Shown here: positions 9,356-18,027 of the stretch, piece after piece
How positions within the stretch are numbered: the stretch's first letter is position 1
Layout of the letters: each line of letters starts with the position of its first letter
Source of the DNA: Nocardia nova NBRC 15556
GTDB lineage: Bacteria > Actinomycetota > Actinomycetes > Mycobacteriales > Mycobacteriaceae
Reading direction: 5' to 3'
Length of the DNA stretch: 64,000 nucleotides
NCBI RefSeq assembly: GCF_001613005.1
Contig: NZ_BDBN01000037.1
Span: 25,412 to 89,411, forward strand
Made by a program: the position numbers and the translations under genes
Notes under the pieces: model-generated
Seen by the model: the letters and a program-made list of their open reading frames with translations, nothing else
The model's database searches: none
What the model was told of the DNA's origin: nothing

Positions 9356-9580
9356 CGCCTACCGCGCCCGGCTCGTCGAAATGCGCTGTGTCGTGGTCGG
9401 TGTCGACATCGACCGTGCCCCCGTCCGTGCTGTGAATCGTATCGGCGAGCCACTGTAGCGCATACCTATGACGTCGATATTGCCTGAAATAGCATTCTCA
9501 AAATCGGAGAGCAATATTGCCGTTCGCCGTATTCTGTGTGCTTGGAGCCTGAGACCGGGGACGCCCGAGAGGACAGCATC

Positions 9581-10930
9581 GTGACCGTGCACGCCGACGA
9601 CCACAGACAGCCGCGCTACGACTTCGATCGGCATGCGCCGCAGTACCGCGACAATTTCGACGCGATCACCTCCGAGATGCACCGGCAGTGTCCGCTCGCG
9701 TGGTCGCCGACCTACGGCGGGCACTGGGTGGCGGCCGGCAGCCGCGAGGTGTTCAGCCTCGCGCGCTCGGAACACGTGTCGAGCGACCACGATCCGAACG
9801 GGGAGCGCCGCGGCTACCGCGGCATCACCATTCCGTTTCCCGAGACCGGGAATGTCATCCGCAACGGCATCCTCGAAATGGATCCGCCGGAGCAGCGGCT
9901 GTGGCGTCAGGCGCTCAATCCGTATCTGTCGCCGGCCGCGGTGCAGCGCTGGGTGCCGTTCGTCGACGAGGTGGTCCGGGCGAGTCTCGACGATCGGATC
10001 GAGAGCGGCCGTATCGATTTCGTCGACGACCTGGCCAATATCGTGCCGGCCGTCCTCACCCTGGCGATGCTGGGTATCCCGCTGCGCAAATGGCAGTTGT
10101 ACTGCGAACCCGCGCACGCCTCGGTGTACACCCCACCGAATTCGCCCGATATCGAACGGGTTCGGCGCCAGCACGAGGCGATGGGCCTGGATCTGCTGAT
10201 CAACCTCACCCAGGTGCGCGAGAATCCGCGTCCGGGAATCATCGAGGCGCTGACGCGTCTGGAGATCGACGGCGCCGCGCCGCCGGATATCGAAATCCTG
10301 GGCATGCTGGGCCTGCTGATCGGTGGCGGTTTCGACACCACCACCGCGCTGACGGCCCATGCGCTGGAATGGCTCTCGGAGCATCCGGATCAGCGGGCGA
10401 TCCTCAGCGCCGAACGCGACCTGTTGCTGAACTCGGCGACCGAGGAATTCCTCCGGTACTTCACTCCCGCACCCGGTGACGGCCGCACCATCGCCGCGGA
10501 TTGCGAATATGCGGGCATCCGGCTCGAGGAAGGGGAGCGGCTGTGGCTGTCGTGGGCGATGGCCAACCGCGACCCGGAACTGTTCCCGGACCCGAACACC
10601 GTCGACCTGGATCGGAAGGGCAACCGCCACTTCAGCTTCGGTCTGGGCGTCCACCGCTGCATCGGTTCCAATGTGGCGCGCACGGTGTTCAAGCGCATGC
10701 TGGTCGCGGTGCTCGATCGGTTGCCGGATTTCCGGTGCGATCCCGGCGGCGCGGTGCACTACGACACGATCGGCGTGATCCAGGGTATGCGCCATTTGCC
10801 GGCCACGTTCACACCCGGCCCGCGGCTCGGCCCCGGACTCGACGAAACCCTGGAGACTCTGCAGCAGGTCTGCGATGAGAAGCGCCTGGCCGAGCCGGTC
10901 ACCGTCCGTCGCGGCAGCGCCGACCTCTGA
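9581..10930 (+). CDS. Cytochrome P450
   Basis: The 449-residue protein starts at a GTG with AGAGGA upstream; 15 extra in-frame codons 5' are unlikely to be translated. Signatures are the I-helix GGGFDTTT near residue 250, ExxR (EEFLR) near 287 and haem loop FGLGVHRCIG near 353-362. It is longer than the other P450s in the window, with an extended C-terminal tail of about 60 residues after the haem region. No redox partner is adjacent. It is convergent with the SDR-ALDH operon and separated from it by a hairpin. The substrate is unknown. Confidence 0.92.
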   Translation: MTVHADDHRQPRYDFDRHAPQYRDNFDAITSEMHRQCPLAWSPTYGGHWVAAGSREVFSLARSEHVSSDHDPNGERRGYRGITIPFPETGNVIRNGILEMDPPEQRLWRQALNPYLSPAAVQRWVPFVDEVVRASLDDRIESGRIDFVDDLANIVPAVLTLAMLGIPLRKWQLYCEPAHASVYTPPNSPDIERVRRQHEAMGLDLLINLTQVRENPRPGIIEALTRLEIDGAAPPDIEILGMLGLLIGGGFDTTTALTAHALEWLSEHPDQRAILSAERDLLLNSATEEFLRYFTPAPGDGRTIAADCEYAGIRLEEGERLWLSWAMANRDPELFPDPNTVDLDRKGNRHFSFGLGVHRCIGSNVARTVFKRMLVAVLDRLPDFRCDPGGAVHYDTIGVIQGMRHLPATFTPGPRLGPGLDETLETLQQVCDEKRLAEPVTVRRGSADL

Positions 10931-10991
10931 TCGCGAAAGGTGAAGCGGCCCAGCCCGGCTCACCGCACCGACCCTGCCACCGGCCCGCTGG

Positions 10992-11016
10992 GACGCCCGT
11001 CGAGGGGACGGGCGTC
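10992..11016. terminator. Hairpin terminator between convergent genes
   Basis: A perfect 10-base stem (GACGCCCGTC / GACGGGCGTC) with a 5-base loop lies between the ends of the P450 and the convergent SDR. There is no long T tract, as is usual in actinomycetes. It could serve both directions. Confidence 0.6.
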
Positions 11017-11021
11017 GCGCG

Positions 11022-11771
11022 CTATCGGATGATCTGCCCGCCGTCCACGTTGAGGATGTGCCCGGTGACCCACGCCGCGTCGTCGGACAGGAGATACAGG
11101 CATGCCCCCACCAGATCCTGCGGGGTGCCGATCCGCTTGAGCGGCAGGCGATTCACCATGTCGTTCACGATCGAGCCCGGGGTGACGGTCTGCGTCGCCT
11201 CGGTGTTGATCGGTCCCGGCGCGATGGCGTTGATGCGGATGTTGGATCCGCCGAGTTCGACCGCCAGCTGCTGGGTGAGGCTGTTGACCCCCGCCTTGGC
11301 GAGGCCGTAGAAGTTCGAATACACCCATGCGGCGGTGGAGGACTGGTTCACGATGGACCCGCCGCCGCCCTTCGACATGTGCTGCCACACCGCGCGGGTC
11401 ATGTTCAGCGCGCCGTCGAGATTCACGCTCATGAACTTCTTGTAGTAGTCCCACGGCACCGTCAGCAGCAGGTCCAACTTCATCCCGCCGTAGATGGCGG
11501 CGTTGTTGACCAGATGGTTGATCGCGCCGAACTCGTTCTGCGTGTAGTCGGCCAGGGTGGTGACCGATTCGGGATCGGAGACGTCGACCGGATGGAAGAC
11601 CGCGGTGGCGCCGCCGCTGCTGATCTCCTCGGCGACCTGTTTTCCCTTGTCCTCGTTGAGATCGGCGACGACGACGGTGGCGCCCTCGCCGGCCAGTGCC
11701 CTCGCGTATTCGGCGCCGATGCCCTGGGCCGCGCCGGTGACGATCGCGACGCGATCGGTGAAACGAGCCAT
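11022..11771 (-). CDS. Short-chain dehydrogenase/reductase, Rv0769-like
   Basis: The 249-residue protein starts at an ATG with AGGAGAAG upstream. It has TGAAQGIG (NAD(P) binding), NNAAIYGGMKLDLLL, the catalytic Ser in NQSSTAAW and YGLAK (Tyr and Lys of YxxxK), and ends in NVDGGQIIR. From memory it is very close to M. tuberculosis Rv0769, which follows the aldehyde dehydrogenase Rv0768 as here. It oxidises or reduces an alcohol/ketone, probably of a lipid or steroid. It is the second gene of the ALDH-SDR operon (46-base gap). Confidence 0.92.
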   Translation of the reverse strand: MARFTDRVAIVTGAAQGIGAEYARALAGEGATVVVADLNEDKGKQVAEEISSGGATAVFHPVDVSDPESVTTLADYTQNEFGAINHLVNNAAIYGGMKLDLLLTVPWDYYKKFMSVNLDGALNMTRAVWQHMSKGGGGSIVNQSSTAAWVYSNFYGLAKAGVNSLTQQLAVELGGSNIRINAIAPGPINTEATQTVTPGSIVNDMVNRLPLKRIGTPQDLVGACLYLLSDDAAWVTGHILNVDGGQIIR

Positions 11772-11817
11772 GAGTTGTCTTCTCCTGTCGATAATTCGCG
11801 ACGAGGTCGCGTGCTGT

Positions 11818-13290
11818 CTATTTCTGCGCGGTGGCGACGAGCTTGGTTTCGAGGTACTCCTCGAATCCGGCGACACCGAGTTCGCGGCCGATGCCGGACT
11901 GCTTGTAACCGCCGAACGGGGCGTCGGCGCTGTACCAGATTCCGCCGTTGACGCCGAGGGTGCCGGTCCGGACACCGTTGACCACGTGGTCGATTCGCGC
12001 CTGGTCGGTGCCCCACACCTCGCCCGAGAGCCCGTAGGGCGATTCGTTGGCCAGCCGGATGGCGTCGTCGTCGCCATCGTGCGGGATCACCACCAGCACC
12101 GGGCCGAAGATCTCCTCCTGCGCCACGGTCGAGGTGTTGGACAGTCCGCTGATCAGGGTGGGTTCGATGAAGAACCCGCGGTCGCGATCGGGACTGCCGC
12201 CGCCGGTGACGATGGTGCCGCCCTCGGCGCGTGCGATATCGATGTAGCGCTGCACGCGGTCGCGCTGCCGCGCCGAGATGACCGGCCCGCAGACGGTGCC
12301 CGGCTCGTTCGGATCACCCGGGACGATGCCGCCCATCGACTTCGCCGCCGCGGCGACCGCCGTGTCGTACTGCTCGCGCGGAACCAGCAGGCGAGTGGTG
12401 AGCGCGCAACCCTGGCCGGCGTGGACGCAGACGGTGAACCCCGCGTAGCTCGCCGCGGCGGCCACATCGGTGTCGTCCAGGACGATGAAGGCCGACTTCC
12501 CGCCGAGTTCGAGAAAGACCTTCTTCAGGCTCTGCGCCGCACCGGCCATGATGGTCCGGCCCGTCTGCGTCGACCCGGTGAACGAGATCATGTCCACCCG
12601 CGGATCGGTGACCAGCTGGGCACCGAGCTGATGGTCGTCGGAGGTGACGATATTGATCACGCTGGCCGGAATGTCGGTGTGGTCGGCGATCACCGTGCCG
12701 ACCAGCGCGGCGACCCACGGGGTGTCGGGGGCCGGTTTGAGCACCACGGTGCACCCGGCCGCCAGGGCGGGGCCGAGTTTGGCGAAGTTGATCTGATGCG
12801 GGAAATTCCACGGCGTGATGGCGCCGACCACGCCGATCGGCTCCCGGCGCAGCGTGCGCGCCGTCGGGATTCCCATCGGTTTCGCGACGCCGAGATCGCT
12901 GACCCACTCGTAACTTTCGGCCAGGTCGGCGAAATAGCCGAGGTCGCCGATCGGGCCCTCCAGTTGCGGGCCGCTGGTCAGCATGCGCGGGGCGCCCACC
13001 TCGGCGATGGTGATCTCGCGCAGTTCCTCGATGTTGTCGCGCAGCGCGTCGCGCAGTTGCCGCAGGCACCGGGCGCGGAACGCGTGATCGCGCGACCACT
13101 CGGTGTTGTCGAAGGCCGCGCGGGCGGCGGCGATGGCCGCGTCCATATCGGCGGCGTCGGCATTGGCGGCCTGGCCGAGGATCTCCTCGGTCGCCGGATT
13201 GACCGTTGCGAACACCCCCGCGCCGCCGGCGACCAGTTTGCCGTCGATCAGAAGCCGGGATCCCTCGCCTGGGGGGAGCAGTTTCGTCAT
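11818..13290 (-). CDS. NAD-dependent aldehyde dehydrogenase, Rv0768 (AldA)-like
   Basis: The 490-residue ALDH starts at ATG 13290 with GAGAGG upstream. It shows the cofactor-site PWNFPHQ, the FTGSTQTG turn, the general base in ELGGKSA and the nucleophile in HAGQGCA, so it looks catalytically complete. It should oxidise an aldehyde made by alcohol oxidation, for example after P450 hydroxylation of a side chain. The order aldA-SDR, divergent from an SDR/P450 cluster, resembles the M. tuberculosis Rv0763c-Rv0769 locus. A KstR-like box lies in the promoter region. Confidence 0.93.
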   Translation of the reverse strand: MTKLLPPGEGSRLLIDGKLVAGGAGVFATVNPATEEILGQAANADAADMDAAIAAARAAFDNTEWSRDHAFRARCLRQLRDALRDNIEELREITIAEVGAPRMLTSGPQLEGPIGDLGYFADLAESYEWVSDLGVAKPMGIPTARTLRREPIGVVGAITPWNFPHQINFAKLGPALAAGCTVVLKPAPDTPWVAALVGTVIADHTDIPASVINIVTSDDHQLGAQLVTDPRVDMISFTGSTQTGRTIMAGAAQSLKKVFLELGGKSAFIVLDDTDVAAAASYAGFTVCVHAGQGCALTTRLLVPREQYDTAVAAAAKSMGGIVPGDPNEPGTVCGPVISARQRDRVQRYIDIARAEGGTIVTGGGSPDRDRGFFIEPTLISGLSNTSTVAQEEIFGPVLVVIPHDGDDDAIRLANESPYGLSGEVWGTDQARIDHVVNGVRTGTLGVNGGIWYSADAPFGGYKQSGIGRELGVAGFEEYLETKLVATAQK

Positions 13291-13308
13291 TCGCCTCTCC
13301 GATAGGGC

Positions 13309-13317
13309 TGTCTGGAC
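13309..13317 (-). promoter_or_regulatory. GTCCAGACA motif upstream of ALDH
   Basis: The minus strand reads GTGTCCAGACAGC, ending about 20 bases before the ALDH start. The same nine bases, in the same orientation relative to the gene, recur before the CYP123-like P450 at 14337-14345. It may be a shared operator; the binding protein is unknown. Confidence 0.35.
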
Positions 13318-13355
13318 ACCTGTACGGAATATAGTTTGGACGGAGCTGTGAATAC

Positions 13356-13369
13356 AAGAACGTGTTGCA
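13356..13369. promoter_or_regulatory. KstR-like box between ALDH and SDR
   Basis: The sequence AAGAACGTGTTGCA matches seven of the eight fixed positions of the KstR consensus TnnAACnnGTTnnA; only the first T is A. It lies 34 bases before the SDR start and 66 bases upstream of the divergent ALDH start, so one site could serve both. KstR is the TetR-type repressor of cholesterol catabolism in mycolic-acid actinobacteria. Confidence 0.5.
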
Positions 13370-13402
13370 GACTGATCGAATCGGTGAGAGGCGGTACCGG
13401 CG

Positions 13403-14281
13403 ATGACCGGAGATGCGACGGTGGCCGGTAAGGCGGCGATCGTGGTGGGTGGCGGGAGCGGCATCGGCCGGGCCGTCGCCGTCGAACTGGCGCGCCAGGG
13501 CGCGGGGGTGGTGGTCAATTCCCGGAGCGAGGCGGCGGTGGCCGCGGTGGTGGACGAAATCGGCGCGGCGGGCGGTCGTGCCGTCGCGGTCGCGGGCTCG
13601 GCCGCGGACGAAACGATCGCGGACGCGCTGGTGAGCCGGTGCGTCGAAAGTTTCGGTGCCGTCGATGTTCTCGTCAACTGTGCCGGGATCGCCGAACCCG
13701 CGCACTCCTCGATCCTCGATATCTCCACCGCGGACTGGCGAGCCCAGCTCGATTCCCACCTGACCACGGTGTTCAACACCTGCCGCGCGGTGGCGCCGCT
13801 GATGGTGGCCCGCGGCGCCGGCTCGATCGTCAACACCGGCTCGTTCGCCTATCTCGGCGACTACGGCGGCACCGGCTATCCGGCCGGAAAAGGCGCGGTC
13901 GCGAGCCTGACACTGGCCATGGCCGCGGAGCTGAAAGAGCACGGTATCCGGGTGAACGCGATCTGTCCGGGGGCCAGGACGCGACTGTCCACCGGACCGG
14001 AATACGAGGCGAAGATCGCCGAGCTGCGCGAGCGGGGGCTGCTCGACGAGTTCACCGCGCAGTCGTCGCTGGACGCGCCGCCGCCCGATTACGCGGCCGC
14101 GCTGTATGTCTATCTCGCCTCCGATCTTGCCACCACGACGGGCGAGATCTTCGTTGCGGCAGGCGGATTCGTCGGTCGCTTCGTCCGGCCGAAGCTCGAG
14201 TCGATCGGTTATCGCGACCATGCGGAAACTCCGCCGTGGTCGGTGGCCGAGCTGCGGCCGCTGTTCGGCGAGGGATCGTGA
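13403..14281 (+). CDS. Short-chain dehydrogenase/reductase
   Basis: The 292-residue protein has VGGGSGIG (cofactor), NCAGIAEPAH, the catalytic Ser in NTGSFAY and Tyr/Lys in YPAGK. It is longer than usual: about 45 residues (VGRFVRPKLESIGYRDH and beyond) follow the core, seen in SDRs linked to steroid and lipid degradation. It is divergent from the ALDH gene and 144 bases before the CYP123-like P450. A dehydrogenation in the pathway served by these oxygenases is probable; the substrate is unknown. Confidence 0.88.
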   Translation: MTGDATVAGKAAIVVGGGSGIGRAVAVELARQGAGVVVNSRSEAAVAAVVDEIGAAGGRAVAVAGSAADETIADALVSRCVESFGAVDVLVNCAGIAEPAHSSILDISTADWRAQLDSHLTTVFNTCRAVAPLMVARGAGSIVNTGSFAYLGDYGGTGYPAGKGAVASLTLAMAAELKEHGIRVNAICPGARTRLSTGPEYEAKIAELRERGLLDEFTAQSSLDAPPPDYAAALYVYLASDLATTTGEIFVAAGGFVGRFVRPKLESIGYRDHAETPPWSVAELRPLFGEGS

Positions 14282-14336
14282 AGCCGATGGTGGCGCTCGG
14301 GCTCGCCCATTGTCCGGATTCCGGTCCGGTGGTAGC

Positions 14337-14364
14337 GTCCAGACACATGTCCAGTCCTGTGTCT
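14337..14364 (+). promoter_or_regulatory. TGTCCAG repeat and inverted repeat upstream of CYP123-like P450
   Basis: GTCCAGACA (14337-14345) is followed by ATGTCCAGTCC, and AGACACA (14341-14347) with TGTGTCT (14358-14364) forms a perfect 7-base inverted repeat. GTCCAGACA also occurs upstream of the ALDH gene. The arrangement looks like an operator, but its regulator is not identifiable. Confidence 0.4.
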
Positions 14365-14393
14365 CGGTTGGCGGTGTGCGGATGAGGCTTCAT

Positions 14394-14407
14394 GTGAACG
14401 CGTTATA
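14394..14407. promoter_or_regulatory. KstR-like box before the CYP123-like operon
   Basis: GTGAACGCGTTATA matches seven of eight fixed positions of TnnAACnnGTTnnA; the first position is G instead of T. It ends 18 bases before the P450 start, a position suited to repression. Confidence 0.45.
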
Positions 14408-14425
14408 TTTCGAGAGGTGGGTGTG

Positions 14426-15631
14426 ATGACTGTGGCATCTGCGCAACCGGTCGTATTCGATCCCTACGACTACCGCTTCCACGAGGATCCGTATCCGGTG
14501 TATCGGCGGCTGCGCACGGAGGCGCCGCTGTACTACAACCCGGACCTGGACTTCTGGGCGCTGTCGCGCCACGCCGACGTGACGGCCGCATTCCGCGACG
14601 CCACCCGCCTGTCCAGTGCCAACGGCGTCTCCCTGGACCCGGCCGCGTGGGGTCCGCACGCGCACAAGACCATGTCTTTTCTCGCCATGGACGATCCGCG
14701 CCACCTGCGCATGCGCCAGCTGGTCAACAAGGGCTTCACGCCGCGCCGGATCGCCGGTATGGGCGATCGGATCCGGGAACTGACGTTGCAGCACCTGGAA
14801 CCCGCGCTCGAGCAGGGCAGTTTCGACTGGATCGAGGATTTCGCGGGCAAGCTGCCCATGGACGTCATCTCCGACATGATGGGCGTGCCCGAACCCGATC
14901 GCGCCGAGATTCGCCGGATGGCCGACCTGGTGGTGCACCGCGAGGAGGGTGTGCTCGACGTGCCGGAGGCGGCCATCGAGGCCTCGCTGAATCTGGTCGT
15001 CTACTACTCCGACATGGTCGCCCAGCGCCGCCGCAGCCGCACCGAGGACCTCACCTCGGCGCTGCTCGACGCGGAGATCGACGGTGACAAACTCACCGAC
15101 GACGAGATCATCGGTTTCATGTTCCTCATGGTCGTGGCCGGAAACGAGACCACCACCAAACTGCTCGGCAACGCGCTGTACTGGGCCGGCCGCAACCCCG
15201 AACAGTTCGCCAAGGTCGTCGCCGACGGCGACCTGGTGCCGGACTGGGTCGAGGAGACGCTGCGCTACGACAATTCGAGTCAGATGGTGGCGCGCTCCTC
15301 GGTCGTCGATGTGCCGTTCGAACACGGGGTGATCCCCGCCGGTTCGAAGGTGGTGTTGCTCATCGGCTCCGCCAATCGCGACGACGCGGTCTTCACCGAC
15401 GGCGATCGCTACGACATCGAACGCACCGACAAGAGCGCGCTGGCCAGTTTCGGCGGCGGCGTGCACTTCTGCCTGGGCGCGCATCTGGCCCGGCTGGAGA
15501 CGGTTGTCGCCCTGCGCGAGTTCGCCTCCCGCGTCCGGGAGTACTCGATCGACGAGTCCGCCATGGAGCGGGTGCATTCGACCAATGTCCGGGGGTTCGC
15601 GAAACTCCCTGTCACCGTGGAGGTTTCATAG
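14426..15631 (+). CDS. Cytochrome P450, CYP123-like
   Basis: The 401-residue protein starts at ATG 14426 with GAGAGG upstream. It shows FDPYDYRFHEDPYPVYRRLR at the N-terminus, AGNETTT near residue 238, EETLR near 276 and the haem loop FGGGVHFCLG near 342. From memory it closely resembles M. tuberculosis CYP123 (Rv0766c). The next genes, SDR and ferredoxin, are in the order of Rv0765c and Rv0763c, but no CYP51 gene (Rv0764c) lies between them. The ferredoxin downstream is the probable electron donor. The natural substrate of CYP123 is not established. Confidence 0.9.
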   Translation: MTVASAQPVVFDPYDYRFHEDPYPVYRRLRTEAPLYYNPDLDFWALSRHADVTAAFRDATRLSSANGVSLDPAAWGPHAHKTMSFLAMDDPRHLRMRQLVNKGFTPRRIAGMGDRIRELTLQHLEPALEQGSFDWIEDFAGKLPMDVISDMMGVPEPDRAEIRRMADLVVHREEGVLDVPEAAIEASLNLVVYYSDMVAQRRRSRTEDLTSALLDAEIDGDKLTDDEIIGFMFLMVVAGNETTTKLLGNALYWAGRNPEQFAKVVADGDLVPDWVEETLRYDNSSQMVARSSVVDVPFEHGVIPAGSKVVLLIGSANRDDAVFTDGDRYDIERTDKSALASFGGGVHFCLGAHLARLETVVALREFASRVREYSIDESAMERVHSTNVRGFAKLPVTVEVS

Positions 15632-15632
15632 T

Positions 15633-16439
15633 ATGCCGCGTTTCGATCCGCACCCGGATGTGCGACCGGTTCTCATCGCCGGGGCGTCGTCGGGAATCGG
15701 CGCCGCGACCGCGATCATGCTGGCCGAGGCCGGATTCCCGGTGGCGCTCGGTGCGCGCCGGGTGGAGACCTGCCGCGAACTGGCCGACAAGATCACCGCC
15801 AACGGCGGCACCGCCTTCGCGGGTTCGCTCGACGTGACCGACGATGCCTCGGTCGACGTCTTCGTCACTGCCGCCGAGGAGGCGCTGGGGCCCATCGAGG
15901 TCGCGGTATCCGGCGCCGGGGACATCGAATTCGGTCTGGCCCACGAGATGGAACCGCAGACCTTCCTGAAGCAGGTCGACGTCCATCTGGTAGGTGCGCA
16001 ACGGCTGGCCCATCGCATCCTGCCGGGCATGATCTCCCGGCGCCGCGGCGATTTCGTCTTCATCGGCTCCGACTGCGCCGACCAGGTCCGCCCCCGCAAC
16101 GGCGCCTACAACGCCGCCAAGACCGGACTCGAGGCGATGGCCCGCCAGCTGCGAATGGAATTGGAGGGCACCGGTGTTCGCGCCTCGATCGTGCGGCCGG
16201 GAGCGACCCAGACCGGAATGGGGATGAACGCCGCACCCGAGCAGGTCGGACCACTGCTCGACGACTGGGTGAAATGGGGCTTCGCCCGCCACCCCTTCTT
16301 CCTGCGCGCCTCCGACCTCGCCGCCGCGATCGCCGCGGTGGTCAACACACCGCGCGGCGCGCATCTGGTGCTGGTCGAGGTGCAGCCGGAAGCCCCGTTG
16401 CGCGAGCCGGACCAGGCCGATAAGGAGGCACAGAGCTGA
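15633..16439 (+). CDS. Short-chain dehydrogenase/reductase, Rv0765c-like
   Basis: The 268-residue protein starts one base after the P450 stop. It has GASSGIG near residue 18 and YNAAK (YxxxK). The usual Ser of the triad is in FIGSDCAD, and the NNAG motif is replaced by SGAGD. The position between a CYP123-like P450 and a 3Fe-4S ferredoxin matches Rv0765c of M. tuberculosis. It probably acts on the product of the P450. Its stop overlaps the ferredoxin ATG. Confidence 0.88.
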   Translation: MPRFDPHPDVRPVLIAGASSGIGAATAIMLAEAGFPVALGARRVETCRELADKITANGGTAFAGSLDVTDDASVDVFVTAAEEALGPIEVAVSGAGDIEFGLAHEMEPQTFLKQVDVHLVGAQRLAHRILPGMISRRRGDFVFIGSDCADQVRPRNGAYNAAKTGLEAMARQLRMELEGTGVRASIVRPGATQTGMGMNAAPEQVGPLLDDWVKWGFARHPFFLRASDLAAAIAAVVNTPRGAHLVLVEVQPEAPLREPDQADKEAQS

Positions 16440-16636
16440 TGCGTATCGAAGTGGATCTGGACCTGTGTCAGGGCCACGCGATGTGCCAGGCCGAGGCGCC
16501 GGACTACTTCGACGTGCCCAAACACGGCAAGGTCGAAATCGTGCGGCCCGAGGTGGACGAGGCCGACCGCGCGGATGTGGAGAACGCGGTGCGGTACTGC
16601 CCGACCCAGGCGCTCTCGATCGTGCGGGACCAGTGA
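16439..16636 (+). CDS. 3Fe-4S ferredoxin, P450 redox partner
   Basis: The 65-residue protein has the cluster motif CQGHAMC (Cys10 and Cys16, with His13 in the position that is Cys in 4Fe-4S types) and a distal CP near residue 54. This three-cysteine pattern with His is typical of actinobacterial ferredoxins encoded beside P450s. TAAGGAGGCA precedes the ATG, which overlaps the SDR stop. It should pass electrons to the CYP123-like enzyme and perhaps to CYP125. It corresponds in position to Rv0763c. Confidence 0.93.
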   Translation: MRIEVDLDLCQGHAMCQAEAPDYFDVPKHGKVEIVRPEVDEADRADVENAVRYCPTQALSIVRDQ

Positions 16637-16667
16637 TGGGCGCGGCCGTCCGGGAAGGGGAGCGTTC

Positions 16668-17747
16668 GTGATCAGGGTGATCCAGTGGGCGACCGGTGGA
16701 GTGGGTCGCGCCGCGATCGAAGGCGTCCTCGACCATCCGGAGCTGGAACTGGTGGGCGCCTGGGTGCACAGCCCCGACAAGGACGGCGTCGATCTCGGCA
16801 CCCTGGTGGGGCGTGAGCCCATCGGCGTCACCGCCACCACCGACGCCGAGGCCCTGCTCGCCCTCGACGCCGACTGCGTGATCTACAGCCCGGTCTTCGC
16901 CGATACCTCGGTGCTGCGCGCGATCCTGCGTTCGGGCAAGAACGTCGTGACCCCGCTGGGCTGGTTCTATCCCCGGCAGCGCGACCGCGAGAAGTTCGAC
17001 GCGGTCTGCGCCGAGGGCGGAGTCACATTGCACGGCACCGGAATTCACCCCGGCGGCCTCACCGAACGGTTGCCGCTGGTGGTCTCCGCGCTGTCGGGTT
17101 CGGTGACCGGCGTCCGAGCCGAGGAATTCTCCGATATCCGCACCTACGGCGCTCCGGATGTGGTGCGGCACTGGATGATGTTCGGCGCCGATCCGGAGAA
17201 GGCCGCGGGAAGCACCGTCGCGGCGATGCTGGCCGGCGGCTACAGCCAGTCGGTGTTGATGATCGCCGACGAACTGGGATTCGATCTGGATCCCGATATC
17301 CGCACCACGCACGACATCGCGGTCGCCACCGCGCCGATCGACTCACCGATCGGCGTCATCGAACCGGGACAGGTTGCGGCCCAGCGCTTTCGGTGGGAGG
17401 GCACGGTCGACGGCGAACCGGTGATCACGGCGGCGGTCAACTGGTTCATGGGTGAGCGGAACTTCGACCCGGCGTGGAGCTTCGGGCCGAACGGTCAGCG
17501 GTTCGAGGTCGAGGTGCGCGGCGACCCCGGCTGTGTGCTGACGCTGTCCGGCTTGCACGCCCACGATCCGGCCGAGGGGGCCCGGCGCAATCCCTCGATC
17601 GTCGCCACGGCGCTCAACTGTGTGAACGCGATCCCCTATGTCGTGGCGGCCGAACCGGGCGTGCGCACCTATCTCGATCTGCCGCTGCCGGCGGGGCGGG
17701 CCGCGCCCCGTCTGCATCGCGACCGGAGAACCGAGGTGAGCGGATGA
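16668..17747 (+). CDS. Dihydrodipicolinate reductase-like NAD(P)-dependent dehydrogenase
   Basis: The 359-residue protein starts at a GTG preceded by GGGAAGGGGAG. The N-terminal Rossmann fold has QWATGGVGRAAI, and the layout follows the DHDPR-like/2,4-diaminopentanoate dehydrogenase-like family, whose substrates are mostly unknown. It is the fourth gene of the P450-SDR-ferredoxin operon. A homologue sits beside a Rieske oxygenase at 50897-51982, so this family seems to accompany oxygenases here. Whether it is a true amine dehydrogenase or reduces another carbonyl is open. Confidence 0.75.
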   Translation: MIRVIQWATGGVGRAAIEGVLDHPELELVGAWVHSPDKDGVDLGTLVGREPIGVTATTDAEALLALDADCVIYSPVFADTSVLRAILRSGKNVVTPLGWFYPRQRDREKFDAVCAEGGVTLHGTGIHPGGLTERLPLVVSALSGSVTGVRAEEFSDIRTYGAPDVVRHWMMFGADPEKAAGSTVAAMLAGGYSQSVLMIADELGFDLDPDIRTTHDIAVATAPIDSPIGVIEPGQVAAQRFRWEGTVDGEPVITAAVNWFMGERNFDPAWSFGPNGQRFEVEVRGDPGCVLTLSGLHAHDPAEGARRNPSIVATALNCVNAIPYVVAAEPGVRTYLDLPLPAGRAAPRLHRDRRTEVSG

Positions 17748-17951
17748 ACGAAACCCGCCGTTGAATTCCCGGGTGCCACTCGGGTTTTCGCCGACCGAAC
17801 AGTGCGATACAGACCGATAGCGTAGAGCGATGCGCGTCCGGACGATCGGGAAATCTCGCCGATCGGGCGGTTTTTCGTATGCTCGAAATAGTTTTGTCAT
17901 AACTTCTGTTTTTCCGGAATGCGCGCATCCGCAGCTCTTTTCCGCTGCAAT

Positions 17952-17983
17952 GCAACGTGTTCTAATCAAGGAAGAACACGTTT
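17952..17983. promoter_or_regulatory. KstR box upstream of the CYP125-like gene
   Basis: TGCAACGTGTTCTA at 17952-17965 matches all eight fixed positions of the KstR consensus TnnAACnnGTTnnA. The core AACGTGTTCT (17955-17964) is also repeated in inverted orientation as AGAACACGTT (17974-17983) after 9 bases. The site ends 62 bases before the start codon. In mycobacteria cyp125 belongs to the KstR regulon, so function and site support each other. Confidence 0.8.
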
Positions 17984-18027
17984 CGAAAAATCCATGATTC
18001 GCAGTGCAGCGGACACGAGGAGGAACT

